Part shown: one piece after another, positions 15,401 to 24,504 of the stretch
How the letters are laid out: every line of letters begins with the position of its first letter
How positions within the stretch are numbered: position 1 is the stretch's first letter
NCBI GenBank assembly: GCA_948146395.1
Contig: OX411559.1
Coordinates: 38,372,679-38,436,678 of the forward strand
Direction: 5' to 3'
From: Fragum whitleyi
Taxonomy: Eukaryota; Mollusca; Bivalvia; Cardiida; Cardiidae
DNA length: 64,000 nt
Translations under genes and position numbers: made by a program
Notes under the pieces: model-generated
Told to the model about the DNA's origin: nothing
The model's input: the letters and a program-made list of their open reading frames with translations, nothing else
Database searches by the model: none

Positions 15401-17157
15401 TTTGAAAAATAACCATCCTTTAGGGAAGAAAATAGTGTCGAAAAAGAAGAAATTGCTTATCAGAAGCAATTTCTTCTGATTTCATAATGTTTTCACAATC
15501 ATAAAATCAAAGGCACGTAAAAAGCAGGGATTAAACAGCAAAGGGTTAAGGAAACTGTTAACTAATATAAGTTAGATGGTGAAATAAAATTGAGTTATGC
15601 AGCGGGATTTATCGAGCACTGACGGAAGTCAATGATTGCCAGGTCATTTTAGATAAATAATAACAGATGTATCTTGTGAGGATTTGCCACCTTGTTAAAT
15701 TATGAATAAATTGTTGTGTCTTGGGCTGAACAGAATGTAAATCCAGTATTTTATCTTCTTTATGGACTATTTATTTGTATGTCTTTCAGATCAAAGGAAA
15801 CAGAATCTATTCCCAGACTGGTTTTGGTGTTTATCTTGTTGAGACCCAGTCATGTGAGGTAGAAAATAACACATTTTACATGAAAAATGAGAGGACAGTT
15901 CACACTGAGGATGGTGCCCGGTGCTCTGTAATGAACAATCAAATATGTCCGGTACCCAGCTCTAGAGAAATAGAGTATGATATCTTTGGTGTTATTCTTA
16001 ATTGTCTTAAGTAAAGTTTATCAATTCTAAAACCTCTTAACTGCAGCTTATATTAAGGTAGTGTGAATCCAGAGGGGGTTGGAGGGTATGGGGGTTCAAA
16101 TGATTATTACAGTATTGTATTTATTTATGCTGGCTGATGTTTCATTCCATCTTTTCCTGTCATTACTCACACAAGTCATCCAAGCCACTAGCTATTAATC
16201 CCACTTTGGCTTTTCATTCTCCCATTGGTGGAAGACAATTTTGCAGGGTTGGATAATGACTTTTGTTGCATAAAAATTTGCCATGCCAAGGTTTTGAACT
16301 CCTGGCCAAAATACTGACAGTCAAACATGATACAGCAGGAGCTTACAGAGATCAACACAATAGCCTGTTAAAGCTTTTTATGCCCCCGTATCGAGAGATC
16401 GGGAGCATATTGTTTTACTCGTGTCCGTCTGTCTGTCTGTCTGTCCATCTGTCTGTCTGTCCGTCTGTCTGTCCGTCTGTCCGAAAACTTAACCCGAAAA
16501 CTTAACCTTGCCAATATCTTCAAGCCTATTCAAGATACAAAGCTAATATTTGGCATGATGATAGATCTCAATGATCCGCATCCGCTGGTATCAAAGTCAA
16601 GGTCATGTGACAAGGTCAAGGTCATCTGTCAAGGTCAAACTTTGAAAAAAAAATGCCGTTCCGGGGGCATTCGTGTTTCACAAACACATCTTGTTGAGTT
16701 TGATTTCTGGTTCAGCAAGCCACTTATGATATTAGGTAAAAATCATTGCAAAATACAGTTATTAAGCCAATTTGCAAAAGTTTTGAGCTTGCAGCTTTTT
16801 TGTGTGGTTGTGTAGAAAGCGGTTCAAAAATACTGTCTCAAAACGGTACATTCTCTACCGTTTACCTCAATGATATTTTGACTATAACAGACAATGAAAG
16901 TGTTTATATGGATTCATTGAGTTATGAAATTAAAAACTTTATTAACCTTACATATGATGATACTGCTGTTGATTTACAGTTTCATATTTCCATTAGTTCA
17001 AATTAGATTATCTCTATTTTAAGTATCTATTTTTCAGACCCATTGTCCAAGGTCACCAGGATCTTTCCCTACTGGAATCTACCAGATGGACTTTAGTGGA
17101 TCCCAAGCCCCGCCCACATGTGGACCTACCAGCCAATCATGTTCCATATAGACTGAC
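374..17157 (+). CDS. F-box only protein 10/11-like gene, 3' part (11 coding exons)
   Basis: Joined exons 374-455, 1052-1119, 2551-2687, 4484-4554, 5803-5955, 10097-10203, 11320-11482, 12370-12539, 14125-14262, 15790-15951 and 17038-17157 give 1371 bases, 457 codons, open until TAG, with every phase matching. The protein is a string of roughly 22-24-residue units of the type N-x-I-x-x-G/N-x-x-x-G-[VI]-x-[IV], such as GNDIHSNNEAGVDIRKNADP and GVVILGSGRGQIKYNDIYQN. This is the right-handed parallel beta-helix (PbH1/CASH) repeat seen in FBXO10 and FBXO11, where an F-box recruits SCF ubiquitin ligase and the helix binds substrates. The F-box is not in the window, so the 5' exons must lie before base 1. 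Alternating HHG/YSG turns with GRG and N-P turns resemble FBXO10/11 more than bacterial beta-helix enzymes. Choosing between FBXO10 and FBXO11 needs a search. A poly(A) signal follows at 17249. Confidence 0.8.
487..513. repeat. (GT)n microsatellite
   Basis: A run of GT interrupted once by AT, then G-rich. It lies in the intron after exon A. Confidence 0.9.
706..1005 (+). mobile_element. MITE family D copy (ACACGGGT ... ATCCTCTT)
   Basis: GATATTACACGGGTAATGAT, TGGAATAACTATGTAAATGA and AAGTCAGATCACATTATAAA match copies at 24.5, 36.7, 56.3 and 61.6 kb in the same order. Confidence 0.5.
1052..1119 (+). CDS. FBXO10/11-like exon B
   Basis: The acceptor is ATTGTAG and the donor CAG/GTAACA. It reads GNDIHSNNEAGVDIRKNADP then VVQ, a textbook PbH1 rung. 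Frame continues from exon A and ends in phase 0. The short 68-bp exon encodes just one 23-residue rung. Confidence 0.82.
1132..1414 (+). mobile_element. MITE family A copy 2
   Basis: It opens AGTTAAAAACATCGTGAAAT and closes with a divergent inverted end (CAAATTCAAGATGTTGGCAACT). The central foldback is largely deleted. Confidence 0.55.
1450..1650 (-). mobile_element. SINE family S1 copy
   Basis: GGAGCACCTAACAATGGATT and CTACAGCTGCTATCCCACAT appear in complement order. The head is missing. Confidence 0.6.
2551..2687 (+). CDS. FBXO10/11-like exon C
   Basis: The acceptor is TCTCTTTCAG and the donor GGTCTC/GTGAGT. It encodes two rungs, CNRIHHGKRSGVVILGSGRG followed by QIKYNDIYQNKEAGVYI. The exon starts in phase 0 and leaves two bases. 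Confidence 0.85.
2829..2976. mobile_element. Foldback MITE, AAGGTxGT / ACTACCTT ends
   Basis: A near-perfect palindrome centred at about 2909 pairs GAGGTTTCCTAATGA with TCATTAGGAAACCTC. Ends AAGGTGGTAGACC and GGTCCACTACCTTAA pair too. A sister copy is at 38.4 kb. Confidence 0.6.
3262..3418. mobile_element. Foldback MITE, family G
   Basis: AGAATAATCATTTGTT and AACAAATGATTATTCT are perfect inverted ends. GTAAGATCGATTAATATTTC pairs with GAAATATTGATCGATCTTAC. Confidence 0.6.
3805..4275 (+). mobile_element. TTTAGCxxGGCTG-family element, with internal duplication
   Basis: It starts TTTTTAGCAAGGCTGTTTTC. GGTTCTACTGAAGGCATTCA and CTTGAAACTTGGCA occur twice, so about 165 bases are duplicated. It ends AGGTGGTGCTCTTGAAG. 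Confidence 0.6.
4484..4554 (+). CDS. FBXO10/11-like exon D
   Basis: The acceptor is CAATTTCAG and the donor CATG/GTAAGT. It reads HNQIYSGKAAGIAVNEGGRG then YIH. One base completes the codon from exon C and one base is left over for exon E. Confidence 0.82.
4650..4894. mobile_element. Palindromic MITE, GGGCCxGTTTTACTAAAC ends (copy 1)
   Basis: Ends GGGCCTGTTTTACTAAACAT and the weaker inverse AAAAACGGGCCC enclose inverted ATTCTGCCATGCAACATCTC / GAGATATTGCAAGGCAGAAT arms. No coding content. Confidence 0.62.
5455..5775. mobile_element. MITE family E copy 1
   Basis: A hairpin pairs AGGTTGGGAGAATTGAT with ATCAATTCTCCCAACCT around CTCTGCCGAG. The tail TATCATACGGGATCTTATCA matches a second copy near 57.9 kb. 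It ends just before FBXO10/11-like exon E. Confidence 0.6.
5803..5955 (+). CDS. FBXO10/11-like exon E
   Basis: The acceptor is CCATTTTAG and the donor CACTG/GTAAGT. It encodes two rungs, DNTITGNQWGGIDIRHGGDP and then SDGIVIGEEGRGSIENNIIT. The acceptor lies about 30 bases after the end of an approximately 300-bp MITE (5455-5775). Confidence 0.85.
6336..7903 (+). mobile_element. Tandem-core element, TTTTTAGCTCACC ... CCTCTTGTT
   Basis: It starts TTTTTAGCTCACCTGAGCAC with a hairpin GCTCACCTGAGCAC/GTGCTCAAGGTGAGC. Then come about nine units of roughly 145 bases (GGCCACAAATATGGCCCAAT, CTTCATGAAACTTGGTCAG). The end reads CATCTTGGTCCTCTTGTT. Two units at 6445-6725 and 6727-7015 are nearly identical 280-base doublets, so the array expanded recently. 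Such hairpin-plus-array elements are known in bivalves ('pearl', Helitron-like non-autonomous types). Confidence 0.72.
7940..8759 (+). mobile_element. 5'-truncated non-LTR retrotransposon (LINE), 3' end
   Basis: The open frame at about 7980-8333 reads YRNAIARFRTSTHNLMIEKG and then CTFCKK ... HFLFECKLYKHLRL. CxxC followed by H-F-L-F-E-C is the C-terminal zinc finger (zf-RVT type) of LINE reverse-transcriptase proteins. About 400 bases of 3' UTR follow, ending in repeated CTGTTCAAA units and an A-run. Only the last part of ORF2 is present, so it is dead on arrival. It lies in the intron between exons E and F of the FBXO10/11-like gene. Confidence 0.78.
8788..9120 (+). mobile_element. MITE family A copy 3, interrupted
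   Basis: The left end ATCGTGAAATTGACATTCAC and the central foldback (GGAGGTCAT / TTACCTCCC) are present. The missing right end may be at 10015-10075 (TTGTCAGTTTCACAATGTTC), just before exon F, implying later insertions in between. Confidence 0.5.
9160..9480 (+). repeat. ATACCCCCCACC-type element, partial
   Basis: TTATACCCCCCACCTAAGAA with hairpin GAGGGGGGTATA, then GTCTGTCTGTCC and CCAATCATGAAACTTCA-like units. Relics of the same type occur at 14.27-14.63 and 51.9-52.45 kb. Confidence 0.45.
9550..9735 (+). mobile_element. SINE family S1 copy, sense
   Basis: GGGATAGCAGCTGGGGTCTA and GTGAGAAATACCAGAAATCC in sense order. The 3' part is decayed, ending AACAAAAACAAACAAATC. Confidence 0.55.
10097..10203 (+). 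CDS. FBXO10/11-like exon F
   Basis: The acceptor is CAATAACAG and the donor AAAATG/GTGAGT. It includes GCGVWIMAAHQPLIHGNEIH and then SNRDSGISLVNKM. It starts after a one-base carry-over and ends in phase 0. The 3' end and donor are duplicated in tandem downstream. Reading into the intron meets TAA at 10230-10232, so the first donor is the coding one. Confidence 0.85.
10220..10475 (+). repeat. Tandem copies of the exon F 3' end and donor
   Basis: Three or so further units of about 80 bases follow exon F, each with AATCCATAGTAAC, GGAATTAGTT and AAAATGG(T/C)GAGTTT. See the finding for detail. Confidence 0.8.
10790..10975. mobile_element. Foldback MITE, family G, diverged copy
   Basis: Same layout: AATCATTG..., TGATATTTCATTTCGTGAAC, a CTCTGCC turn, then TGAAAAATCAATTGATCTTT and AACAAATAATTAT. 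Arms have diverged more than in the 3.3-kb copy. Confidence 0.5.
11320..11482 (+). CDS. FBXO10/11-like exon G, with hydrophilic insert
   Basis: The acceptor is TAATTTCAG and the donor GATG/GTAAGA. The first 40 or so codons (DTTHKNETMAVDTKDTQSQH onward) are polar and lack the rung pattern. The last part, TVEYNKVYHNDG, returns to a PbH1 rung. The frame is open and in phase, so the insert is probably a loop projecting from the helix. Confidence 0.72.
11655..11860 (+). mobile_element. SINE family S1 copy, sense
   Basis: TGGGATAGCAGCTGGAGACT and TGAGAAATACAAGGAATCTA, then GGTGCTCCAGCCGTTGCGAT. It lies in the intron after exon G. Confidence 0.58.
12370..12539 (+). CDS. FBXO10/11-like exon H
   Basis: The acceptor is TGTTTTCAG and the donor GAAAAG/GTTGGT, a weak donor. 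It includes GEGVIVDSNYLYANKSKGIF and then NNSISFNNDTGIHVTCEEK. Downstream, three more copies of its 3' end appear with the better donor GTAGG. Reading through the first donor meets TGA within three codons, so those copies are not usable in frame. Confidence 0.82.
12541..12830 (+). repeat. Tandem copies of the exon H 3' end and donor
   Basis: Two full units and two partial ones repeat AACAATGACACAGGCATTCA and TGTGAGGAAAAGGTAGG. The starting copy is exon H itself. Confidence 0.8.
13105..13330 (-). mobile_element. SINE family S1 copy
   Basis: GTTTGTTTGGATGGGGTTTA, GAGCACCTAACAATGGATTT and CTAGCCTCCAGCTGCTATCT are the family landmarks in complement order. It lies in the intron after exon H. Confidence 0.6.
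14125..14262 (+). CDS. FBXO10/11-like exon I
   Basis: The acceptor is TTTGTGTAG and the donor CAAAG/GTAATA. It reads VEICGNGIYDNKGEGVLCQG and then IEVTENDILGNQTNGVVI. It is 46 codons, phase 0 on both sides. Confidence 0.83.
15321..15549 (+). mobile_element. piggyBac-like MITE copy 1
   Basis: It is bounded by TTAA on both sides, with ends CCCTTTCCTG and CAGCAAAGGG. A central hairpin pairs AGAAGAAATTGCTT with AAGCAATTTCTTCT. TTAA target duplication and CCC...GGG ends are the piggyBac signature. Confidence 0.7.
15790..15951 (+). CDS. FBXO10/11-like exon J
   Basis: The acceptor is ATGTCTTTCAG. It reads IKGNRIYSQTGFGVYLVETQ and then EVENNTFYMKNERTVHTE. The 3' boundary is inferred: CCG/GTACCC at 15951 is a weak donor but keeps phase 0 into the next exon. 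If it is not used, the frame stays open to TAA at 16012-16014 and gives a different 21-residue tail. Confidence 0.7.
16374..16697 (+). mobile_element. TATGCCCCCG-family element, intact
   Basis: TTTTTATGCCCCCGTATCGA to ACAAACACATCTTGTT. It has a (CTGT/CCGT)n run near its start and CAAGGTCAAGGTCAT units. It sits in the last intron of the FBXO10/11-like gene. Confidence 0.65.
17038..17157 (+). CDS. FBXO10/11-like terminal exon K
   Basis: The acceptor is TATTTTTCAG. In phase 0 it reads THCPRSPGSFPTGIYQMDFS and ends SQSCSI with TAG at 17155-17157. It is proline- and cysteine-rich and not beta-helical. The close poly(A) signal supports it as the last exon. Confidence 0.6.
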
Positions 17158-17248
17158 CAATCATGTGACTACAATTACAAAAGTGACTATTCCCGCAGAG
17201 AATTGTGAACAAGGCAGTAAATTCTGTGTAATTTTGTAGCTAAGATGA

Positions 17249-17254
17249 AATAAA
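17249..17254 (+). terminator. poly(A) signal of the FBXO10/11-like gene
   Basis: AATAAA occurs about 90 bases after the TAG of the terminal exon. It is followed by a T-rich stretch at 17281-17288 that could serve as the downstream element. Confidence 0.55.
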
Positions 17255-17997
17255 GATCAAGACTAAACTGTTCCTAGGCTTTTTTTTTCAGACTTTTCCC
17301 CGTAATAAGCTTGATTGTTTTGCAACAAGAAATTATGATGACCCTGCTGAAATCAGTGATGGTGTGGGCGTAGGCATAATGACAAGCTTTTACCTTGACC
17401 ATTTTTCTATTATTTTTGAAGAAGTTTTCTTGAAACTTGGCATGTTTGTTCTCTATCCCAAGAGCAAAAAGACTTGTTCCACTGTCCACTATCAAAAAAA
17501 GGTATTTATAGTTGACAGTGGTACAAGTCTAAAGAGCAATCTGCGACCACTAAGGGAGATAAATCTAAAGGCTTTTTTGTCAGGATTGTGCTCCTTTTTC
17601 AACTCAAAATTTTCTCTATCAAATAAACGAATTCATACCTTTAGTCGTGGTTGGATTCCCTCAAAAAGCGTTGTAGATGACAGTCAAAAATGTGTGAAAT
17701 TGGTAAGAGACTGTATGATTATAAAGAAATTATGTGACAAGAAGAAATTGTATTTTTATGTAACAATTTCTTCTTTTTCCACTGTATTTTCTCTTAATCA
17801 TAAGATTACATGGAAAGCGATATTGAGAGGAAAATATAAGACAACTAACATAATGTGAGCCATCATGCCAAAGGGGACCATCTGGGAACTCTGTAAAATA
17901 AATATTTGAAATAGGGATTGAATCCACAACTGACTAACCAGGAGGTGGATTTTGGAAAAAGATATAAGTAGAATAATCATTCACGATTCAGAAAATT

Positions 17998-18310
17998 CAT
18001 TTTTAGCTCGGCTGTTTTCAGAGAAAACCCGAGGTATTGCTTTAGCCTCCATTTCGTCGTCGTTGTTGTTGTCGTCATTGTCGTTGTCGTGCAAAAACTT
18101 TGACATTTTGGTATATCTCTGGTTCTACTGAAGGCATTCACTTGAAACTTGGCACACATGTTCACCATCAAAAGAGCAACCTATACTATCAAGGGGGATA
18201 ACTCAAGATGCAGTTTGTGCAAATTATGCCCCTTTTTCGACTTAGATTTTTTCCCACCATCCAGCATTTGACAGCCGAGCGTAGGCACCCGTAGGCGGTG
18301 CTCTTGTTTA
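17998..18310 (+). mobile_element. TTTTTAGCTCGGCTG-family element, intact
   Basis: TTTTTAGCTCGGCTGTTTTC to CCGTAGGCGGTGCTCTTGTT, with AGCTCGGCTG / CAGCCGAGC inverted near its ends. No ORF. Confidence 0.65.
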
Positions 18311-18909
18311 TGAAAAGTTTCTACCCTGATCAGTCTGGGCAGATGGCATGATGGGTCTCATATTATATGTTACCAACAGTATGTGACCTGTCTTGTAAAA
18401 AGGGATTGTTTGGTTCTTTTAATGTGTTTCCTGTCAAGCCAAGCTGAACTTTGGTTAATCCTATTCTGAAACACAAACCAGGGTTTAAAGGGACGAAGGT
18501 TTTGTGAGTATGACTCTTAAATAAATCATTACTCTGAAATAAATGATAAGGTCTCAAAACTTTCTGTGGCAAGACCTGTGGGGATCAATATCAGAGATAA
18601 ATTAAAGACTGTTTTACAAGTCTTTAATTCTTCTTTTAAGTTGGTACTAAAAGTATATATCTATACAATACCTTGTTTACCTTAATCCAGACAAAATTTA
18701 ACATTTACACAAAAATATGAAGACAGCTCAAAGAAAATACATACCAAAATTTGTATCCCTTGAGAGATGCAACCAATTTTCTGACCAATCGGAAAGCGCA
18801 AAGCTTGATTGACAAAACTAAAATTAAATTATTATGTAATGATATACCGATGAACATCCCAGCGAGTGTTGTTACTTGATGGGAGGCAAGTATTGAAAGG
18901 AAATCACAT

Positions 18910-20275
18910 TTTTTAGCTAGCCCGGGACGAAAGTCTCGGAAGAGCTATTGTCATACCATCGGATGTCGGCGTCAGCGTCGGTGTCGGCGTCCGCATTAGG
19001 TTAAAGTTTTTTATTCTATCAATATTTATCCTAGAGGCTTTATTTTTTACAGAAACACTCATTAGGGCATAGGCTTTCATTTGAGACCAACATCCATGTC
19101 GAAATGACCTTTAGACTGTGACCTTGACCCTTTCAAAAAAACTTTAACCAAAAACTTGAACCAAAAACTTTAACCAAAAAAACTTTTACCTTGCTTATAT
19201 TTTCTGTAAGCTTTAACCTAGAGACATCATTACTTCATATGCACACTCATTAGGTGATAGGCTTTCACCATAGACAAAGGTCCATGACAATTTGACCTTG
19301 ACCTTGACCCTTTGTGGACTGAGAAAAACTTTAACCTAAAAACTTAAACCAAAAACTTTAACCTTGCATATATTTTTTTAATGCTCTAACCTAGGGACAT
19401 CATAGCTTCATATATGTACTCACCATGTGATAGGCTTTCACCAGAGACCAAGGTCCTTCACAATTTGACCTTGATCTTTACCATTTGTGGACTTAGAAAA
19501 ACTTTAACTGAAAACTTTAACCAAAAACTTTAACCTTGCTTATATTTTCTGAATGCTTTAACCTAGGGACATCATTACTTCATATACATACTCATTAGGT
19601 GATAGGCTTTTGTGAGAGATCAAGGTCCTTGATAATTTGACCTTGACCTTTTATGAACTTAGAAATACTTTAACCGAAATTCTTTTACCAAAAACTTTAA
19701 CCTTGCTTATATTTTCTGAATGCTTTAACCTAGGGATATCATTACTTCATATACACAGTCACCAGATGAAAGGCTTTCACCAGAGACCAAGGGCCTTGAC
19801 AATTTGACCTTGACCTTGACCTTTTATGGACTTGGAAAAACTTAAACTGAAAAACTTTAACCAAAAATTTAACCTTGCTTATATTTTCTAAATGCTTTAC
19901 TCAGGGACATTATTACTTCATACACATACTCACTAGGTGATAGGCTTCTACAGAGACCAAGGTCCTTCACAATTTGACCTTGATCTTGACCTTTTGTGGA
20001 CTAAGAAAAATTTTAAAGAAAAACTTCATGTTTGATACAAAGAAATTCCATTGGTAACCTCATCTGCTTGTAGGCTTTCACTTTACCCTAACCTTATGCA
20101 TGCAATTAAAACAAAAAAGTTTTCATATTTCTTAATTACTACTCAAACAGATATATTTTAGATCATGGACTTTAACATTGAAAGAAACCACTTTGAACTT
20201 TGGTCTTCGGTCAAGCGCTGTTTGTGACAAGCTGCTGTTTGGGAGAGCTACGTTGTCCGCGGACAACTCTTGTTA
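18910..20275 (+). mobile_element. Tandem-core element, TTTTTTAGCTAGCCCGGG type
   Basis: It starts TTTTTTAGCTAGCCCGGGAC with a hairpin and a GTCGGCGTC run, then about six units of roughly 175 bases (CTTATATTTTCTGAATGC, GTGATAGGCTTTCACCAGAG, CAATTTGACCTTGACC). It ends TCCGCGGACAACTCTTGTT. Confidence 0.68.
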
Positions 20276-20628
20276 TCATAATGTATTAATAAGATCATTA
20301 TAGAAAGAAATACATATTTACCATAATTCATCATAATATTGAATCAAATTATTCATTTTGATTAACAATATTTTATCATTTTGACTAACAATATAAAATT
20401 GACTTCTATGATTTTTTTTTTTAATTAATTTTTACCTGTTAATTTAAAAGGGACCACCAATGCAGTTCAAGAAGTTTCAACCAAAGCTAGACTACACAGA
20501 TTTGGGTCAAAACTTTGTGCTATCTGTATATTTCAATAATCTAGAATTATTTGTCTTACCTTCCCATATACAGTTATTAACATCATGAAATTGACAAAAC
20601 AAATGTTATGCCTTGCAATTTTAACAAG

Positions 20629-23600
20629 AGACCCAAGAGGGCCTGTATTGCTCCACTGGCTTTAAAATATCTATCAATGAGAAACTCTGTCAGATATGGA
20701 AGTTTACAAGGAAATTTGTTAAGAGGCAAAAAGATGAACAGAAAGTGTAGGCTAAACCTTATAATGTAAATCCGTCTTTCATAATATATATTAGTACTGA
20801 TACTAAATAAGCAAAGTTCTTTTTTATAAGATAGATATGTCTTGATTGGTCTTTAACAATGAAAGCAATACTACATACATTATTGGAAAATGACAAACAT
20901 TTTTGTGAACATATGCCCTGTCGGGCCACACCAATATATAAGGGCCAATCAAAATTCTGCAAGGAGATTTCCCCAAGGAACAATTTTCTGCCAAGTTTCA
21001 TTGAAATCAGGCCAATGGCTTATGGAGAGAAACTTTTTAAAGCCCTGCCCTACCACACCCATATTTGGGTGTCAGTTCAAATTTCTTGAACAACATTTGA
21101 AAAGAGTCTCCCAAGGACCATTCATGCCAAGTGTGATTGAAATCAGGTCAATGGTTTGGGAGGAGAAGTTAAAGATTTTATTGTGAAAATATGCCCTGCC
21201 CTGCCACACCCATATTTGGGGGTCAATCCATTTTTTAACAACTGTAGAAGAGGGTCACCCAGGGATCATTCATGCCAAGTTTCATTGAAATCAGGTAAAT
21301 GGTTTTGGAGGAGAAGATTTTTAAAGTTTTTATAGTGAAAAGCACCGCCTTGCCACGCCCATATTTGAGGGTCAATCTAAATTTAGAAGAGCGCTATCCA
21401 AGTGACATTTATGCAAAGTTTCATTGAAATCAGGCCAATGGTTCGGGAGGAGATCTGATGATTTTTAAAGTTTTCATAGTGAAAATATGCCACGCCCATT
21501 TGCCTTGTATGCACTCTAGAGGCCACATTTTTTGCCCGATCGACTTAAAATTTGGTCAGAATGATTGTCTTGATCAAATCTCGGACGAGTTCAAAATTGG
21601 GTCAACTGGGGTCAAAAACTAGGTCAAAGGGTCAAATCATATAAAAACCTTGTATGCATTCTAGAGGCAACATTTTTTGCCCAATCAACCTGAATTTTAG
21701 TCAGAATGATTGTCTTGATCAAATCTAGGATGAGTTAAAAATTGGGTCAACTGGGGTCAAAAACTAGGTCACAGGGTCATATCATAGAAAAACCTTGTAT
21801 GCACTCTAGAGGCCACATTTTTTTGGCCAATCAACCCAAATTTTGGTCAGATTGATTGTCTTGAAAAAATCTAGGACGAGTTTGAAATTGGGTCAACCGG
21901 GGTCAAAAACTAGGCCACTGGGTCAAATCATAGTAATACCTTGTATGCACTCTAGAGGCCACATTTTTTGCCCAATCAACCTGAATTTTGATCAGAATGA
22001 TTGTCTTGAAGAAATCTATGAGGAGTTTCAAATTGGGTCAACTGGGATCAAAAACTAGGTCACAAGGTCAAATCTTAGAAAAAGCTTGTATGCTCTCTAG
22101 AGGCAACAATTTTTGCTCAATCAACCTGAATTTTGGTCAGAATGAATGTCTTGATGAAATCTCGGCCAAGTTTGAAATTGGGTCAACTGGAGTAAAAAAC
22201 TAGGTCAAGGGTCAAATCTTATAAAAACCTTGTATGCACTCTAGAGGCCACTTTTTTTGCCCAATCAACCTGAATTTTGGTCAGAATGATTGTCTTGATG
22301 AAATCTCAGAGGAGTTGGAAATTGGGTCAACTGAGGTCAAAAACTAGGTCACAGGGTCAAGTCTCTGAAAAACCTTGTATGCACTCTAGAGGCCACATTT
22401 TTTGCCCAATCAACCTGAAATTTGGTCAGAATGAATGTCTTGATCAAATCTAGGACAAAGTTCAAAATTGGGTCAACTGGGGTCAAAATCTATGTCACGG
22501 GGTCAAATCTTAGAAAAACCTTTTATGCACTCTAGAGGCCACACTTTTTGCCAAATCAACCTGAATTTTGGTCAGAATGATGGTCTTGGTAAAATTATGA
22601 ATGAGTTCGAAAATGGGTCAACTGGGGTCAAAAATAAGGTCATAGGGTCAAATAATTGAAAAACCTTGTATGCACTCTAGAGACACATTTTTTCCCCGAT
22701 CAACCCGAATTTTTTTTCAGAATAAATCTTCATGTAATCTGGGACATGTTCGAATTTGGGTCAACTGGGGTCAAAAACTAGGTCACATGGTCATATCATA
22801 GAAAAACCTTGTATGCACTCTAGAGGCCACATTTTTTGCCCAATCAACCTTAATTTTGGTCAGAATGGTGATCTAAATGCAATTCTTGATGAGTATTTAA
22901 TCGGGTCAACAGGGGTCAAAAACTAGGTCACATGGTCAAATCTTAGAAAACCTTGTATGCACTCTAGAGGCCACATTATTTGCTGGATCAACCTGAAATT
23001 CCATCAGAATGATTGTCTTGATGAAATCTCCGAGAGTTCAAAATCGGGTCAACTGGGGTCAAAAACTAGGTCACGGGGTCAAATCTTATAAAAACCTTGT
23101 ATGCACTCTAGAGGCAACATTTTTTGCCCAATCAACCTGAAATTTGGTCAGAATGAATGTCTCGATGAAATCTTGGACGATTTCAAAATTGGGTCAACTA
23201 GGGTAAAAAACTAGGTCACATAGTCAAATCATAGAAAAACCTTGTATGCACTCTAGAGGCCACATTTTTTGCCCAATCAACCTGAATTTTGATCAGAATG
23301 ATTGTCTTGATGAAATCTCGGACAAGTTCGAAATTGGGTCAACTGGGGTCAAAAACTATGTCATGGGGTCAAATCTTAGAAAAACCTTGTATGCACTCTA
23401 GAGGCCACATTTTTTGTTCAATCAACATAAAATTTCGTCAGAATGATTGAATTGATGCAATTTTTGATGAGTATGAGATTGGGTCAATTGTGGTAAAAAA
23501 CTAGGTCACGGAGTCAAATAATAGAAAATCCTTGTAAGTCAATTGTAAGTCAACATGAACATTGTAAAAAAGGTATTATCAAGTTGTACAGAGGCAGAAG

Positions 23601-23840
23601 AATATTGAAAAAAAAATAGACAGTTCATTCAGGTGAGCGATTAAGGGCCACTATGGCCCTCTTGTTTCTCGAACAACTTTAAAAGGGGGTCACACAAGGA
23701 AATTATGCCAAGTTTCATCAAAATCCGCCCATTGGTTAAGGAGGAGACGATTCTTAAAGAAAAACTTACGAACGGACGCACGACGGACACAACGCTATGA
23801 CAATAGCTCTTTAGCCTTCGGCCAAAGGAGCTTAATATTG
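20629..23840 (-). mobile_element. Composite tandem-core element (two arrays nested)
   Basis: Outer part: AACAAGAGACCCAAGAGGGC at the left, units with CCAAGTTTCATTGAAATCAG at 20.93-21.48 kb and again at 23.67-23.79 kb, and GGCCAAAGGAGCTTA at the right. Inner part at about 21.5-23.66 kb: about 14 units of 144 bases (CCTTGTATGCACTCTAGAGG, GGGGTCAAAAACTAGGTCAC) ending GGCCCTCTTGTTT. The inner array seems to be a left-truncated second element lying between two parts of the outer one. Confidence 0.65.
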
Positions 23841-23887
23841 AGTTACTTTTAATTAATTGAAGTGCTCGACATTGGGTAGACTCGTGG

Positions 23888-24215
23888 CCAGGTGCCCAGT
23901 TAGCTCAGTTGGTAGAGCGCCGTGCTAGTGTTCTGGGGTCATGGGTTTTAGTCCCATGTCGGGCACATCTTTTCCGTCTTTAGTTACTTCAACTGTGTCA
24001 GAAGTAAACGGAGAAAGCTGAGTTCGGCCATTTGGGAGCGTTATGGGACCGGCTCCAATAGGTTAGAAGGGGGAGGAGTGTAGTGATCGACATTGGGTCG
24101 ACTCATGACCAGTTGCCCGGTTGGCTTAGAAGGTAGAGCACCGTGCTAGTGTTCCGGGACCGTGGGTTTGAAACCCATGTCAGGCACATCGTTCCCGCCC
24201 TTAGTTCCTACATAA
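23888..24215 (+). mobile_element. Two tRNA-like SINE heads in tandem
   Basis: GTGCCCAGTTAGCTCAGTTG with GTCGGGCACA (23.89-23.97 kb) forms an acceptor stem, D-arm and T-arm. A second, poorer copy runs 24.10-24.19 kb (TTGCCCGGTTGGCTTAG ... GTCAGGCACA). Both are preceded by CGACATTGGGT and an ACTCGTG-like box. The anticodon stem pairs badly, so these look like tRNA-derived SINEs or pseudogenes, not working tRNA genes. Confidence 0.6.
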
Positions 24216-24504
24216 ACAATGTTGAATGGCAAGGTCTATGGTAGCCATAAAGATGTGCCACTATTCCATGAACACTAAAGGAAGTGGTACTGAGACTGTC
24301 AGGCACAACTTTGTTTGGGGGCTAAGGATAAAAGTGGCTTAAAAGGCTCTGGTGCTGGTACTGGTTCTAGTACAGTTTGTGGGCTCTGAAAAACTAATCT
24401 TCTACGGCTCCGTTAGACAAATGTTAACTAGACATAAATGACCCTTAATAAAGTTTATTTTTCTTTCGTCTATTTATTAGGCTTTGCCTAAATTCACATT
24501 AGTT

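Noticed and set aside
16746..17006. 86-codon frame in the last intron
   Set aside because: It joins no exon in phase and has no recognisable domain.
17364..17858. 164-codon open frame after the FBXO10/11-like gene
   Set aside because: It overlaps repeat-like sequence (CTTGAAACTTGGCATG, piggyBac-MITE hairpin words AGAAGAAATTG / CAATTTCTTC) and has no family character or splice context.
23888..24190. Functional tRNA genes
   Set aside because: The acceptor and T-arms pair, but the anticodon stem does not, and the copies sit in repeated flanks typical of SINEs.
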